Below are positions 7,967-16,727 of a DNA stretch of 64,000 nt, piece after piece. Source of the stretch: Sphaerisporangium album (GTDB lineage: Bacteria; Actinomycetota; Actinomycetes; Streptosporangiales; Streptosporangiaceae). The position numbers and the translations under genes are program-made. Location: the NCBI RefSeq assembly GCF_003323745.1, contig NZ_QOIL01000009.1, forward strand, positions 186,001-250,000. Reading direction: 5' to 3'. The notes under the pieces are model-generated. The model was given only the letters and a program-made list of their open reading frames with translations. It did no database searches and was not told the DNA's origin. The first letter of the stretch is position 1; each line of letters starts with the position of its first letter.

Positions 7967-9120
7967 GGCCGCGGGGCGCGGGGCGGGCGATGGCCGCCGA
8001 GAACCGGCTGTACCTGGCCGCCCACCCGGTGGCCTATCCCCTGATGCGGCTGCTCGCCCGGTTCGGGCCGGTGGTGCGGGTGCCCGGCCTCGGGGTCGTG
8101 GTCAACGACGCCGCCACCGCGCGGGAGGTCCTGACGGACGAGCGGTTCCGCAAGGACGGCCCCGGCTCTCCCGGGGACCTGTGGACGCCCGTGCTCGGGC
8201 CGTCGGTCCTGCTCAACATGGAGGGCGAGGGGCACACCGCGCTGCGGCGCAGGCTGGCGCCCCTCTTCGCGCCCGCGCAGGTCGAGGCCCTGGTGGCGGA
8301 GGTGCTGGAGGGCCCTCTGGGCGACCTGTCCGCGCGGCTCTCGCGCGGCGAGACGGTCGACCTGGTGGACGAGATGCGGCTGATGGCGGGCGCGGTGATC
8401 TGCCGGTTGGTCGGCATGCGGGAGGTCTCGGCGCGCGACGCCCGAGCGCTGTTCGCCGATGGCGAGCGGGTCGTGTCGATGGTCTCGCTGCGCTCGCGCC
8501 GCCTGTCGGACCGGCAGGTCGCGGTCGCCCGCCGGGTGCTGGACCGCGTCGGCGCCGTCGCGGCCGCCGCCTACGACGAGGGCGACGAGTCGACGGTCAT
8601 GGGACGCATGCGCGCGCTCGGACTGTCCGCCGCGGAGGCGCGCGGGGCGGCGGCCGCGTTCTTCCTGACCGGCACCGAGACGGTGGCGACGTTCGTCCCG
8701 AGGCTGGTCGCGCTGCTGGACGACGCGGGCGTCCGGGTCGAGGGGCCGCAGGAGCTGGACCGGGCGATCGACGAGGCTCTGCGGATCACGACCCCCACGC
8801 CGGTGATGCTGCGGTCGGTGGCGGCGCCCGCGCGGGTGGGCCGGGTCCGGGTGCGGCCGGGGGACCGCGTGCTGATCGTCACCCACAACTGCGCCCGCGC
8901 CCACGGCCCGTTCGACCCGGCCGCGAAGCATCCGCCCGAGCTGCGGCGGCTGTGGTTCGGGGCCGGGCCGCACTTCTGCGTCGGATACCCGCTGGCCATG
9001 GCCGAGATCCGGGCCGTGGCGGGCGCCGTGCTGGCGCACCGGCCGCGCGTCGCCGGGCGGAAGGCGGCGCGGGGCGTACTTATCCCCACCTATCGACACC
9101 TGTGGATAACTTGTGGATGA
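7963..9120 (+). CDS. Cytochrome P450
   Basis: A 385-residue bacterial P450. The heme loop is FGAGPHFCVGYPLA with Cys339 as axial ligand. The I-helix segment is FFLTGTETVATFV and the ExxR motif is in DEALR. It is slightly short, and the PERF-like region is unusual (KHPPELRR). GTG 7963 forms a GTGA overlap with the glycosyltransferase stop, which indicates coupling; ATG 7990 is an alternative start. Redox partners are not encoded nearby. It presumably oxidises the cluster's lipid product or precursor. Its last codons lie in a group of DnaA-box sequences. Confidence 0.88.
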   Translation: MRPRGAGRAMAAENRLYLAAHPVAYPLMRLLARFGPVVRVPGLGVVVNDAATAREVLTDERFRKDGPGSPGDLWTPVLGPSVLLNMEGEGHTALRRRLAPLFAPAQVEALVAEVLEGPLGDLSARLSRGETVDLVDEMRLMAGAVICRLVGMREVSARDARALFADGERVVSMVSLRSRRLSDRQVAVARRVLDRVGAVAAAAYDEGDESTVMGRMRALGLSAAEARGAAAAFFLTGTETVATFVPRLVALLDDAGVRVEGPQELDRAIDEALRITTPTPVMLRSVAAPARVGRVRVRPGDRVLIVTHNCARAHGPFDPAAKHPPELRRLWFGAGPHFCVGYPLAMAEIRAVAGAVLAHRPRVAGRKAARGVLIPTYRHLWITCG

Positions 9121-9131
9121 CTTGGGGACAA
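9080..9131. promoter_or_regulatory. Cluster of four DnaA-box sequences
   Basis: Within 52 bp there are TTATCCCCA (9080-9088), TGTGGATAA (9101-9109, an exact reverse complement of the TTATCCACA consensus), TGTGGATGA (9112-9120) and TGGGGACAA (9123-9131). Apart from the exact match, each differs by one base from TTATCCACA or TTGTCCACA. They straddle the P450/AMP-ligase junction. Confidence 0.45.
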
Positions 9132-10621
9132 CCGGGACGGACCTCATCACCGGCATTCTCGGCGGACCTGGACGGGCGGGCGCGGTCGCGATGATCGACG
9201 GGCGGGGACGGACGCTGACGTACGGCGAGTTGCGCCGCCGCGTCCTGGCCGTCGCGGGCGCCATGACGGGCCTGCGCGCGGGGGACGGCGTGCTGTTCGC
9301 GGTGCGGCCAGGGCCGGACGCCGTCACCTCGGCGCTCGGGGCCGTCGCCGCGGGCGGGATGCTCGTCCTGGCCGACCCGGGCCTCGCGCCCGGCGTCGCC
9401 GCCGCCCGGCTGGCGCTCACCCGGCCGCGCTGGGTCGTCGCCGACTCACTGGTCTACACGCTGAGCGGCCCGCTGCGCCGCCTCGCCCGCCGCCGTGGCC
9501 TGCACCTGCCCCACCTGCGCGACCCACTCCCCGGCCATCCGGTGAACCACCTGTACGCGGGCCGCCGGCTCCCCGGCGTCCCCCGCGGAGCCCTGAGCCT
9601 GCGCGCCGTCGAACGCGCGACCCCGCACGGCCATCCGGCGGACGCCGGGTTCGCGCAGCCCGCCGTCGTCGCGTTCACTTCGGGGACCACCGGGAGCCCG
9701 CGCGGGGTCGTCCACACGCGTGGTTCGCTGGCCGAGGGGTCGGCGTTGTTCCGCGCGGCCGTCCCGCTGGGCGAGGGCGACGTCGTCCACACCGACCAGC
9801 TCATGCTCGGACTGCCCGCGCTGATGGCGGGCGCCACCTGGTCGCTGCCCGGCTCCCGCCCGCTCGCGGACGAGCTGGCGGCCCGCCGCGCCACGCACGC
9901 GTTCTGCGTCCCCGTACGCCTGGACCGCGCCCTGCGCGAGAGGCCGGCGCTGCCCGCGACGCTCCGCTGCCTGCTGCTCGGCACGGCCCCGAGCCCGCCG
10001 GCCGTCCTGCGGCGCGCCCGGTCCGCCGCGCCGCACGCCGAGATCCTCTCGGTGTACGCGATGACGGAGGCGCTGCCGATCGCCGTCGCCTCCGCCGAGC
10101 AGAAGCTCGCCTGCCGGGACGGCGACCTGCTGGGGCCGCCGCTGCCCGGGGTGGCCGTCCGGATCGCCGAGGACGGCGAGCTGTTCGTCTCCGGGCCGCA
10201 GCTCGCCCGGGGCTATCTCGGCGAGCCCCCGCTGCGGGAGGTCGCGACGGGCGACCTGGCCCGCCTCGACGAGCATGGGCGGCTCGTCCTGCTCGGCCGC
10301 AGGAAGGACATGATCCTCAGGGACGGCTTCAACATCTACCCGGGCCTGTACGAACCGGCGGTGGCGGCGCTGCCGGGGGTGGCCGAGGCGGCGATCGTCG
10401 GCGTGCCGGATCCGGGGACCGGCGACGAGGAGGTCGTGCTCGCCCTGGTCGCCGACGAGGGCTTCGACCCGGCGGCGGTGCGCCGGGCGCTGCCGGACCT
10501 CTTGGACGCCGGAGCGCTGCCCGACAGGATCACGGTGGTGGAGGCGTTCCCGCGCGGCGGCCGCAACGGCAAACTCGACCGCGCCCGTCTCCGCGACGCC
10601 GTCGCCGAGGCCCGCCCATGA
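9113..10621 (+). CDS. AMP-binding ligase, OleC-like (acyl-activating or beta-lactone-forming)
   Basis: A 502-residue ANL-superfamily enzyme. The phosphate loop is FTSGTTGSPRGVVHTRGS, followed by VYAMTEALPIA, the hinge/A8 region GRRKDMILRDGFNIYP and the C-terminal Lys in GRNGKLDRARL. In olefin and beta-lactone pathways OleC uses this fold to close a beta-hydroxy acid to a beta-lactone, and the TEALP segment and the neighbouring OleA- and OleD-like genes favour that role. A fatty acyl-CoA or acyl-AMP ligase cannot be excluded. GTG 9113 overlaps the P450 stop by 8 bp; a shorter start at ATG 9191 is possible. Confidence 0.78.
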   Translation: MDDLGTTGTDLITGILGGPGRAGAVAMIDGRGRTLTYGELRRRVLAVAGAMTGLRAGDGVLFAVRPGPDAVTSALGAVAAGGMLVLADPGLAPGVAAARLALTRPRWVVADSLVYTLSGPLRRLARRRGLHLPHLRDPLPGHPVNHLYAGRRLPGVPRGALSLRAVERATPHGHPADAGFAQPAVVAFTSGTTGSPRGVVHTRGSLAEGSALFRAAVPLGEGDVVHTDQLMLGLPALMAGATWSLPGSRPLADELAARRATHAFCVPVRLDRALRERPALPATLRCLLLGTAPSPPAVLRRARSAAPHAEILSVYAMTEALPIAVASAEQKLACRDGDLLGPPLPGVAVRIAEDGELFVSGPQLARGYLGEPPLREVATGDLARLDEHGRLVLLGRRKDMILRDGFNIYPGLYEPAVAALPGVAEAAIVGVPDPGTGDEEVVLALVADEGFDPAAVRRALPDLLDAGALPDRITVVEAFPRGGRNGKLDRARLRDAVAEARP

Positions 10622-10748
10622 CACCGGCCCGAACCGCTCGCGCCGTGCCCGGGAGGATGACGGCCGTCGAGGTTCGCGAGCGGGTGGGGCGTCCCATGCG
10701 GGCGGCGGCGAACGGACCGTCGAAGTGCGCGGGCGGACGGGGCTTGCC

Positions 10749-11693
10749 ATGAGGGTCGCGGTGACGGGGGCGTCGGGGTTCGCGGGCGGGGTCGTGGCGC
10801 GGGCGGCGGTGGCGCGGGGGTGGCGGGTGCACGCGTTCGGACGCCGGCCGGCGAGCCGCGTCGGCGGCGGCCTCGGCGAGCTCGTGCGCGCGGGCGTCGT
10901 GCCGTACCGCGCGTGGGACGTCACCGGACCCGCGCCCGGCGACCTGCCCGAGGTGGACGCGGTGGTCCACTGCGCGGGCACCGTGGGCGACTGGGGGCCG
11001 CGGCGGGAGTTCATCCAGGTCAACGTCATCGGCACCGCCCGGGTGCGTACCGCGTTCCCGGGCGCCCGCTTCGTCCACCTCAGCACCGCGAGCGTGTACG
11101 ACCCGTTCCGCCCGACCGTGATGGCGCGCGAGCACGAGTGCCGGGCGCGGCGATACGTCAACGCCTACGGGGTCTCCAAGGCGCTCGCCGAGCGCGCGGC
11201 CGGCGACGCGGCGATCGTCCTGCGTCCGCACGCGGTGTACGGGCCGGGCGATCCGACGCTGCTCCCCCGGGTACTGGCGTCGGTGCGGGGCCGCCGCCTG
11301 TGGGCGGTGGGCGACGGACGTCAGCGGGTCAGCCTGACCTCGGTGGACAACCTGGCTCAGGCGTGCCTGCTCGCCGCGTCGGGGCCGGTCGACAGGGGCG
11401 TCTTCAACGTCACGGACGCCGCGCCGGTCGTCCTGGACGACGCGCTGCGCTGGATCCTGCGCGAGCGGGGCATCGACGCCGAGCCGTGCTACCTGCCACG
11501 GGCGCTGGTGATGCCGGTGGCGGCGGTGACGGAGGCGGTCTTCCACGCCCTGCGCAGTCCGAGGCCCCCGCGCCTCACCCGGTACGCCGTGGGACACCTG
11601 GCCGTGGAGCGGACGCTCGACATCTCGGCGGCGCGGGAACGTCTCGGCTACCGCCCCGCCCCGACCTCGTTCCGGGGCGCCGCGGCCTGGTGA
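10749..11693 (+). CDS. OleD-like NAD(P)-dependent epimerase/dehydratase (extended SDR)
   Basis: A 314-residue extended short-chain dehydrogenase. The N-terminal cofactor loop is VTGASGFAGG, STASVY supplies the catalytic Ser region, and YGVSK holds the Tyr-Lys pair. The later FNVTDAAPV segment is typical of 3-beta-HSD/OleD-type SDRs. In ole pathways OleD reduces the beta-keto acid made by OleA before ring closure by OleC, so the three enzymes form a logical set here. ATG 10749 removes an arginine-rich extension. A gap of 127 bp separates it from the ligase, the largest inside the cluster so far. Confidence 0.82.
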   Translation: MRVAVTGASGFAGGVVARAAVARGWRVHAFGRRPASRVGGGLGELVRAGVVPYRAWDVTGPAPGDLPEVDAVVHCAGTVGDWGPRREFIQVNVIGTARVRTAFPGARFVHLSTASVYDPFRPTVMAREHECRARRYVNAYGVSKALAERAAGDAAIVLRPHAVYGPGDPTLLPRVLASVRGRRLWAVGDGRQRVSLTSVDNLAQACLLAASGPVDRGVFNVTDAAPVVLDDALRWILRERGIDAEPCYLPRALVMPVAAVTEAVFHALRSPRPPRLTRYAVGHLAVERTLDISAARERLGYRPAPTSFRGAAAW

Positions 11694-11908
11694 CCGTCGT
11701 GCTCACCGGCCCCTCGGTCAGCAGGTGAATCCGGATGTAGTCCGTGAAAGCCACCCAAGCGCCACGAAAAGCACGCCGCCAGTCATCATCAATCCTTACA
11801 AGTCCTGACAATTGGCATTGCGGGGACGGCTTCCAAATGCGACGGTCGAAAGTAAGCCGTTCGCGAGGACGCGACGGAGACGCGTATCCACGAGAGGGGG
11901 CACCCATC

Positions 11909-13084
11909 GTGTCCGATCTCCCCCAGTTGCCGTTCCCGCGCCGCGACCGCCTGGCCATCTCGCCGATGTTCCGGGAACTGCGCGCGAGCTCGCCGATCAC
12001 CCGGGTACGGACGGGCACGGGCGATGAGGCATGGCTGGTCACCTCCTACGAGGAGGTACGGTCCCTCATCGGCGACGAGCGGCTCGGACGCACCCATCCG
12101 GATCCGGAGAACGCCCCGCGCGTGTCCCACGCGATCATCGCGGGCGGGCCGAGGGGCGACTTCGACAAGGAGAAGGCCGACCACGAGCGGATGCGCAAGA
12201 TGCTCGCGCCCGCCTTCTCCGCGCGGCGCATGCGGGTGCTGGCGGGCCACGTCCAGGAGCTCGTGGACGAGCTGCTGGACGAGATGGCCGCCAAGCGGCC
12301 GCCGGCGGACCTGCACGCGCACCTGTCCGTGCCGCTGCCCGCCCTGGTGATCTCCGAGCTGCTGGGCGTCCCGCGTGAGGACCGCGAGCGGTTCCGGGCG
12401 CTGGCCGACACGATGACCGACATGGCCAACCCCGGCAGGGCGCAGTCCGCGCTCGCCGAGCTCAGCGGGTACATCCACGAGCTCATGGTCGAGAAGCGCC
12501 GCGACCCGGCCGAGGACGTGTTCTCGGACATGGCCACGATGGACGCGGCGGACGACGAGATCGCCGAGCTGGGCGCGATGCTGCTCTTCGCGGGCCACGA
12601 GACCACGGTGAACCGCATCGACCACGGCGTCGCGTACCTGCTGACCGACCCCGCCCAGCGGGACGCGCTGGTGGCCGACCCCTCGCTCGTGCCGGGCGCG
12701 GTGGAGGAGATCCTGCGCATGACGGCGCCGTCCGACCTCGGCGTGACCCGGTGGGCGCGGACGGACGTCCAGGTGGGGGACGTGACGATCCGCAAGGGCG
12801 ACGCCGTGATCATCTCGACCATGGCCGCCAACCGCGACGACCGGGTCTTCGAGGACCCCGACACGTTCGACATCCACCGGCAGGGCGAGGAGCCGCACCT
12901 GGCGTTCGCCCACGGCATGCACTACTGCATCGGGGCCAGCCTCGCGCGGGTGGAGCTGCGCAGCGTCTTCGGCACGCTGTTCACGCGCTTCCCCAGCCTG
13001 GCCCTCGCGGTGCCCTTCGCCGAGGTCCCGATCCGGGTCGACCGGGCGACCGGCGGCTTCGAGGCGATGCCCGTCGTCTGGTGA
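11909..13084 (+). CDS. Cytochrome P450 (CYP105/107-like class)
   Basis: A 391-residue soluble P450 of the usual actinomycete size. The heme loop is FAHGMHYCIGASLAR with Cys340. The I-helix is LLFAGHETTVN with the conserved Thr, and ExxR is in EEILRM. The start is GTG 11909 with GAGAGGGGG 8 bp upstream, giving the typical SDLPQLPFPRRDRL opening; longer extensions are not protein-like. It follows the SDR after 215 bp, so it may have its own promoter. It is probably a second tailoring oxidase of the 6240-13084 cluster, although an independent role is possible. Confidence 0.88.
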   Translation: MSDLPQLPFPRRDRLAISPMFRELRASSPITRVRTGTGDEAWLVTSYEEVRSLIGDERLGRTHPDPENAPRVSHAIIAGGPRGDFDKEKADHERMRKMLAPAFSARRMRVLAGHVQELVDELLDEMAAKRPPADLHAHLSVPLPALVISELLGVPREDRERFRALADTMTDMANPGRAQSALAELSGYIHELMVEKRRDPAEDVFSDMATMDAADDEIAELGAMLLFAGHETTVNRIDHGVAYLLTDPAQRDALVADPSLVPGAVEEILRMTAPSDLGVTRWARTDVQVGDVTIRKGDAVIISTMAANRDDRVFEDPDTFDIHRQGEEPHLAFAHGMHYCIGASLARVELRSVFGTLFTRFPSLALAVPFAEVPIRVDRATGGFEAMPVVW

Positions 13085-13289
13085 CCCGCGCCCGCACCCT
13101 CTGATCCGGATCGACGCGCCCGCGCGGCGCGTCGATCCGTCCTTTCCGGGCCCTTCCAGCCGCCCTTGACGCACGCGAGGCACCGTGAGCTGCGTGAACG
13201 AGGTGAACGCGGCATGCCCGGCCCCTTACCGGCCGACGGCACGGCGGACACGATGCGGTAACGACGCGTGCGCATGCGGTCACCCCCGC

Positions 13290-13318
13290 TTGACACCAAG
13301 CCCCACATGTCGTCTTAT
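13290..13318 (+). promoter_or_regulatory. Sigma-70-like promoter upstream of the sulfonate-type importer
   Basis: TTGACA (13290-13295) and TCTTAT (13313-13318) are separated by exactly 17 bp, 43 bp before the ATG. This is a clear housekeeping-type promoter in a locally AT-rich stretch. Confidence 0.55.
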
Positions 13319-13329
13319 ACACCTACCCG

Positions 13330-13340
13330 ACTTATTAAGT
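13330..13340. promoter_or_regulatory. AT-rich palindrome, candidate Rrf2 operator
   Basis: ACTTA-T-TAAGT is an 11-bp perfect palindrome located just downstream of the predicted -10 and 20 bp before the start codon. The operon ends with its own Rrf2 regulator, so this is a plausible autoregulatory site. It overlaps the expected transcription start, as repressor sites often do. Confidence 0.4.
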
Positions 13341-13360
13341 AGGAATTAAAGGAGAGGTAC

Positions 13361-14437
13361 ATGAAGGTACGCGGGCTCCGGGGGATGGCGGCGGCACTGG
13401 CCGCGGTCGCTGTGACCGCCCTCGCGGCGGCCTGCGGCGGGGGCGGCGACGCGACGACGACCGCGTCGGGCGCGGGCGGGGGTGACACGGCCAAGACCGA
13501 GCTCCGGCTCGGCTTCTTCCCCAACATCACCCACTCCACGGCGCTCGTCGGCGTCAAGAAGGGCTTCTTCGAGAAGGCCCTCGGCGCCAACGTGACGCTG
13601 AAGACCGCCACCTTCAACGCCGGCCCGGCCGCCACCGAGGCGATCTTCTCCGACGCCATCGACGCCACGTACATCGGCCCCAACCCGGCCATCAACGCCT
13701 GGTCGAAGTCCAAGGGTCAGGCCATCAAGATCGTCGCGGGCTCGGCGTCCGGCGGCGTCTACCTCATCGTCAAGCCCGAGATCAACAGCGCCGCCGACCT
13801 CAAGGGCAAGAAGATCGCGACGCCGCAGCTCGGCAACACCCAGGACGTCGCGCTGCGCTTCTGGCTCCAGCAGCAGGGCCTGAAGACCGACACCAAGGGC
13901 GGCGGCGACGTCTCGATCCTCCCGCAGGAGAACGCCCAGACCCTCCAGACCTTCGCCACCGGCGACATCGACGGCGCGTGGGTGCCCGAGCCCTTCGCCA
14001 GCCGCCTGATCCAGGAGAGCAAGGGCAAGATCCTCGTCGACGAGTCCGAGCTCTGGCCGAACAAGCAGTTCGTGATCACCCACCTGATCGTGCGGCAGCA
14101 GTTCCTCAAGGAGCACCCCGACATCGTCAAGAAGCTGATCGAGGGGCACGTCGAGGCGAACGCCTACATCAGCTCCGACCCCGCCGGGGCCAAGGAAGCG
14201 ATCAACGCCGAGCTGCAGGACCTGTCCGGCAAGCCGCTCAAGCCCGAGGTCCTGGACAGCGCCTTCAAGAACATCACCTTCACCAACGACCCGCTCGCGT
14301 CCACGCTGATCACCAGCGCCGACCACGCCCAGAAGGTCGGCCTGCTCGACCCGGTTGACCTGAACGGCATCTACGACCTCAAGATCCTCAACGAGGTCCT
14401 GTCCGCCAAGGGCCAGCAGGCGGTGAGCGACAAGTGA
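13361..14437 (+). CDS. ABC transporter substrate-binding lipoprotein (SsuA/TauA-like)
   Basis: A 358-residue extracytoplasmic binding protein. The N-terminus is a lipoprotein signal with lipobox LAAAC (Cys25) followed by a Gly/Thr-rich linker. The mature part has the sulfonate/nitrate/taurine SBP pattern: ELRLGFFPNITHSTALVGVK, then ATYIGPNPAINAW, KKIATPQLGNTQDVALR and GAWVPEPFASRL. It should capture an alkylsulfonate, taurine or a similar small oxyanion for the ATPase and permease that follow. It is the first gene of the operon, with a strong AAAGGAG SD before ATG 13361. The exact ligand is not determinable. Confidence 0.88.
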   Translation: MKVRGLRGMAAALAAVAVTALAAACGGGGDATTTASGAGGGDTAKTELRLGFFPNITHSTALVGVKKGFFEKALGANVTLKTATFNAGPAATEAIFSDAIDATYIGPNPAINAWSKSKGQAIKIVAGSASGGVYLIVKPEINSAADLKGKKIATPQLGNTQDVALRFWLQQQGLKTDTKGGGDVSILPQENAQTLQTFATGDIDGAWVPEPFASRLIQESKGKILVDESELWPNKQFVITHLIVRQQFLKEHPDIVKKLIEGHVEANAYISSDPAGAKEAINAELQDLSGKPLKPEVLDSAFKNITFTNDPLASTLITSADHAQKVGLLDPVDLNGIYDLKILNEVLSAKGQQAVSDK

Positions 14438-14487
14438 CCCGGCACGCCCCGGGCACCCGCGGCCCTCGCGTACCACAACAGCCGAAG

Positions 14488-14520
14488 CGGCGCCCCCGAT
14501 CCCTCACGGGGCAGGCGCCG
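14488..14520 (+). other. GC-rich hairpin between binding-protein and ATPase genes
   Basis: CGGCGCC (14488-14494) and GGCGCCG (14514-14520) form the base of a stem with an inner CCCC/GGGG pairing, 14 bp before the ATPase start. Such intercistronic hairpins often protect the upstream message and lower downstream expression, which would suit a binding protein needed in excess. Confidence 0.4.
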
Positions 14521-14534
14521 GGTGAGGAGTCGAA

Positions 14535-15371
<837 letters not shown>

Positions 15372-15373
15372 CC

Positions 15374-16234
15374 ATGACGACCACCGAGATCTCCCAGAGC
15401 ATCGCCGGCCTGGACGCCCTGGAGCTGTCCACCCGCGAGCGGCGCGGCCTGGCGTCCAGGATCTGGTCACGGGCGTGGCCGATGATCTCCGCCATCGTGC
15501 TGGTCCTCGCGGTGTGGGAGGTCGTCGTGCTCAGCGGCTGGCGCCCCGAGTACGTGCTCCCCGGCCCCATCACGGTCCTCGGCGAGCTGGGCGACCGCCT
15601 GGGCGACGGCGAGTTCTACAACGCCGTCTTCACGACCATGCGGCGCGCGATCGTCGGGTTCGCGCTGGCCGTGCTGGTCGGGCTGGTCGTCGGCGCGGCG
15701 GTGTCGCGGGTACGGCCCCTGCGCGCGGCGTTCGGGTCGCTGATCACCGGACTGCAGACGATGCCGTCGATCGCGTGGTTCCCCCTGGCGATCCTGCTGT
15801 TCAAGCTGAGCGAGAGCGCGATCCTGTTCGTGGTGGTCCTCGGCGCGGCGCCGTCCATCGCCAACGGGCTGATCGCGGGCGTGGACTACACCCCGCCGAT
15901 CCTGCTGCGCGCCGGGCACATCCTCGGCCTGCGGCGGCTGGCCCTGTACCGGCACGTGATCCTCCCCGCGTCGCTGCCGTCGTTCCTGTCCGGGCTCAAG
16001 CAGGGGTGGGCGTTCGCGTGGCGCTCCCTCATGGCGGGCGAGCTTCTCGTGATCATCGCCCACCAGACCTCGATCGGCGAGCAGCTCGACAACGCCCGCG
16101 AACTGTCGGACGCGCCCGGGCTGCTCGCGACGATGATCGTGATCCTGGTCATCGGCATCGTGGTCGACATGTGTTTCGGCGCGGCGGACAACGCCCTGCG
16201 GCGCCGCTGGGGGCTCGACCAACCTGTGGGCTGA
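15374..16234 (+). CDS. ABC transporter permease (SsuC/TauC-like)
   Basis: A 286-residue inner-membrane permease with about six hydrophobic helices. The EAA loop, which contacts the ATPase, is seen near RRLALYRHVILPASLPSFLS. The N-terminal 35 residues are cytoplasmic. Its stop and the ATG of the Rrf2 gene share a base (TGATG), so the regulator is translated as part of the same operon. Length and motif fit the BPD_transp_1 sulfonate/nitrate group. Confidence 0.9.
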   Translation: MTTTEISQSIAGLDALELSTRERRGLASRIWSRAWPMISAIVLVLAVWEVVVLSGWRPEYVLPGPITVLGELGDRLGDGEFYNAVFTTMRRAIVGFALAVLVGLVVGAAVSRVRPLRAAFGSLITGLQTMPSIAWFPLAILLFKLSESAILFVVVLGAAPSIANGLIAGVDYTPPILLRAGHILGLRRLALYRHVILPASLPSFLSGLKQGWAFAWRSLMAGELLVIIAHQTSIGEQLDNARELSDAPGLLATMIVILVIGIVVDMCFGAADNALRRRWGLDQPVG

Positions 16235-16629
16235 TGCGGATCTCAGCCAGGACGCAGTACGCCCTGCGCGCCGCGGCGGAGCTGGCCGCCGCTCCTCCGG
16301 GCCCCGTTCCGGCGGAGCGGATCGCCAGCTCCCAGGACATCCCTCGCCGGTTCCTGGACAACATCCTGCTCCAGTTGCGGCGCGCGGGGCTCATCGAGAG
16401 CCAGCGGGGTCCCGAGGGCGGCTACTGGCTCGCCCGGCCGGCCACCGAGATCACGCTGGCCGACATCATCGTCGTGGTCGAGGGCGTCCCCTCGCACAGC
16501 GAGAGGTTCCCCGGGGTCGCCGGGCCACTGGCCGATGTGTGGACGGCGCTGCGCGCGTACGAGAACACGACGCTGACGGAGATCACTCTGGCGCACATCG
16601 CCAGCGGTTCGCTGCCGCCCCTTTCGTGA
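16234..16629 (+). CDS. Rrf2-family transcriptional regulator without Fe-S cysteines
   Basis: A 131-residue winged-helix protein. It opens MRISARTQYALRAAAELA, a hallmark of Rrf2 proteins, followed by the recognition segment IPRRFLDNILLQLRRAGL and the wing GPEGGYWLARP. There is no cysteine, so it is not an IscR/NsrR-type cluster sensor and is closer to CymR-like sulfur regulators that respond through a partner or metabolite. Its overlap with the sulfonate-type permease argues that it senses sulfur status and controls this operon. Confidence 0.85.
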   Translation: MRISARTQYALRAAAELAAAPPGPVPAERIASSQDIPRRFLDNILLQLRRAGLIESQRGPEGGYWLARPATEITLADIIVVVEGVPSHSERFPGVAGPLADVWTALRAYENTTLTEITLAHIASGSLPPLS

Positions 16630-16727
16630 TGCCGTCGCGGCCTTTTGGAGCCCGGTGAGCACGGCGCATATGGAAGACTGCGCATTTGCTGAATTATCGC
16701 TTCATCGCCCGCGAGGGGGCATCGCCG

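Noticed and set aside
12751-13104. Plus-strand frame overlapping the end of the second P450
   Set aside because: Gly/Arg-rich alternative frame within a well-defined P450 heme region.
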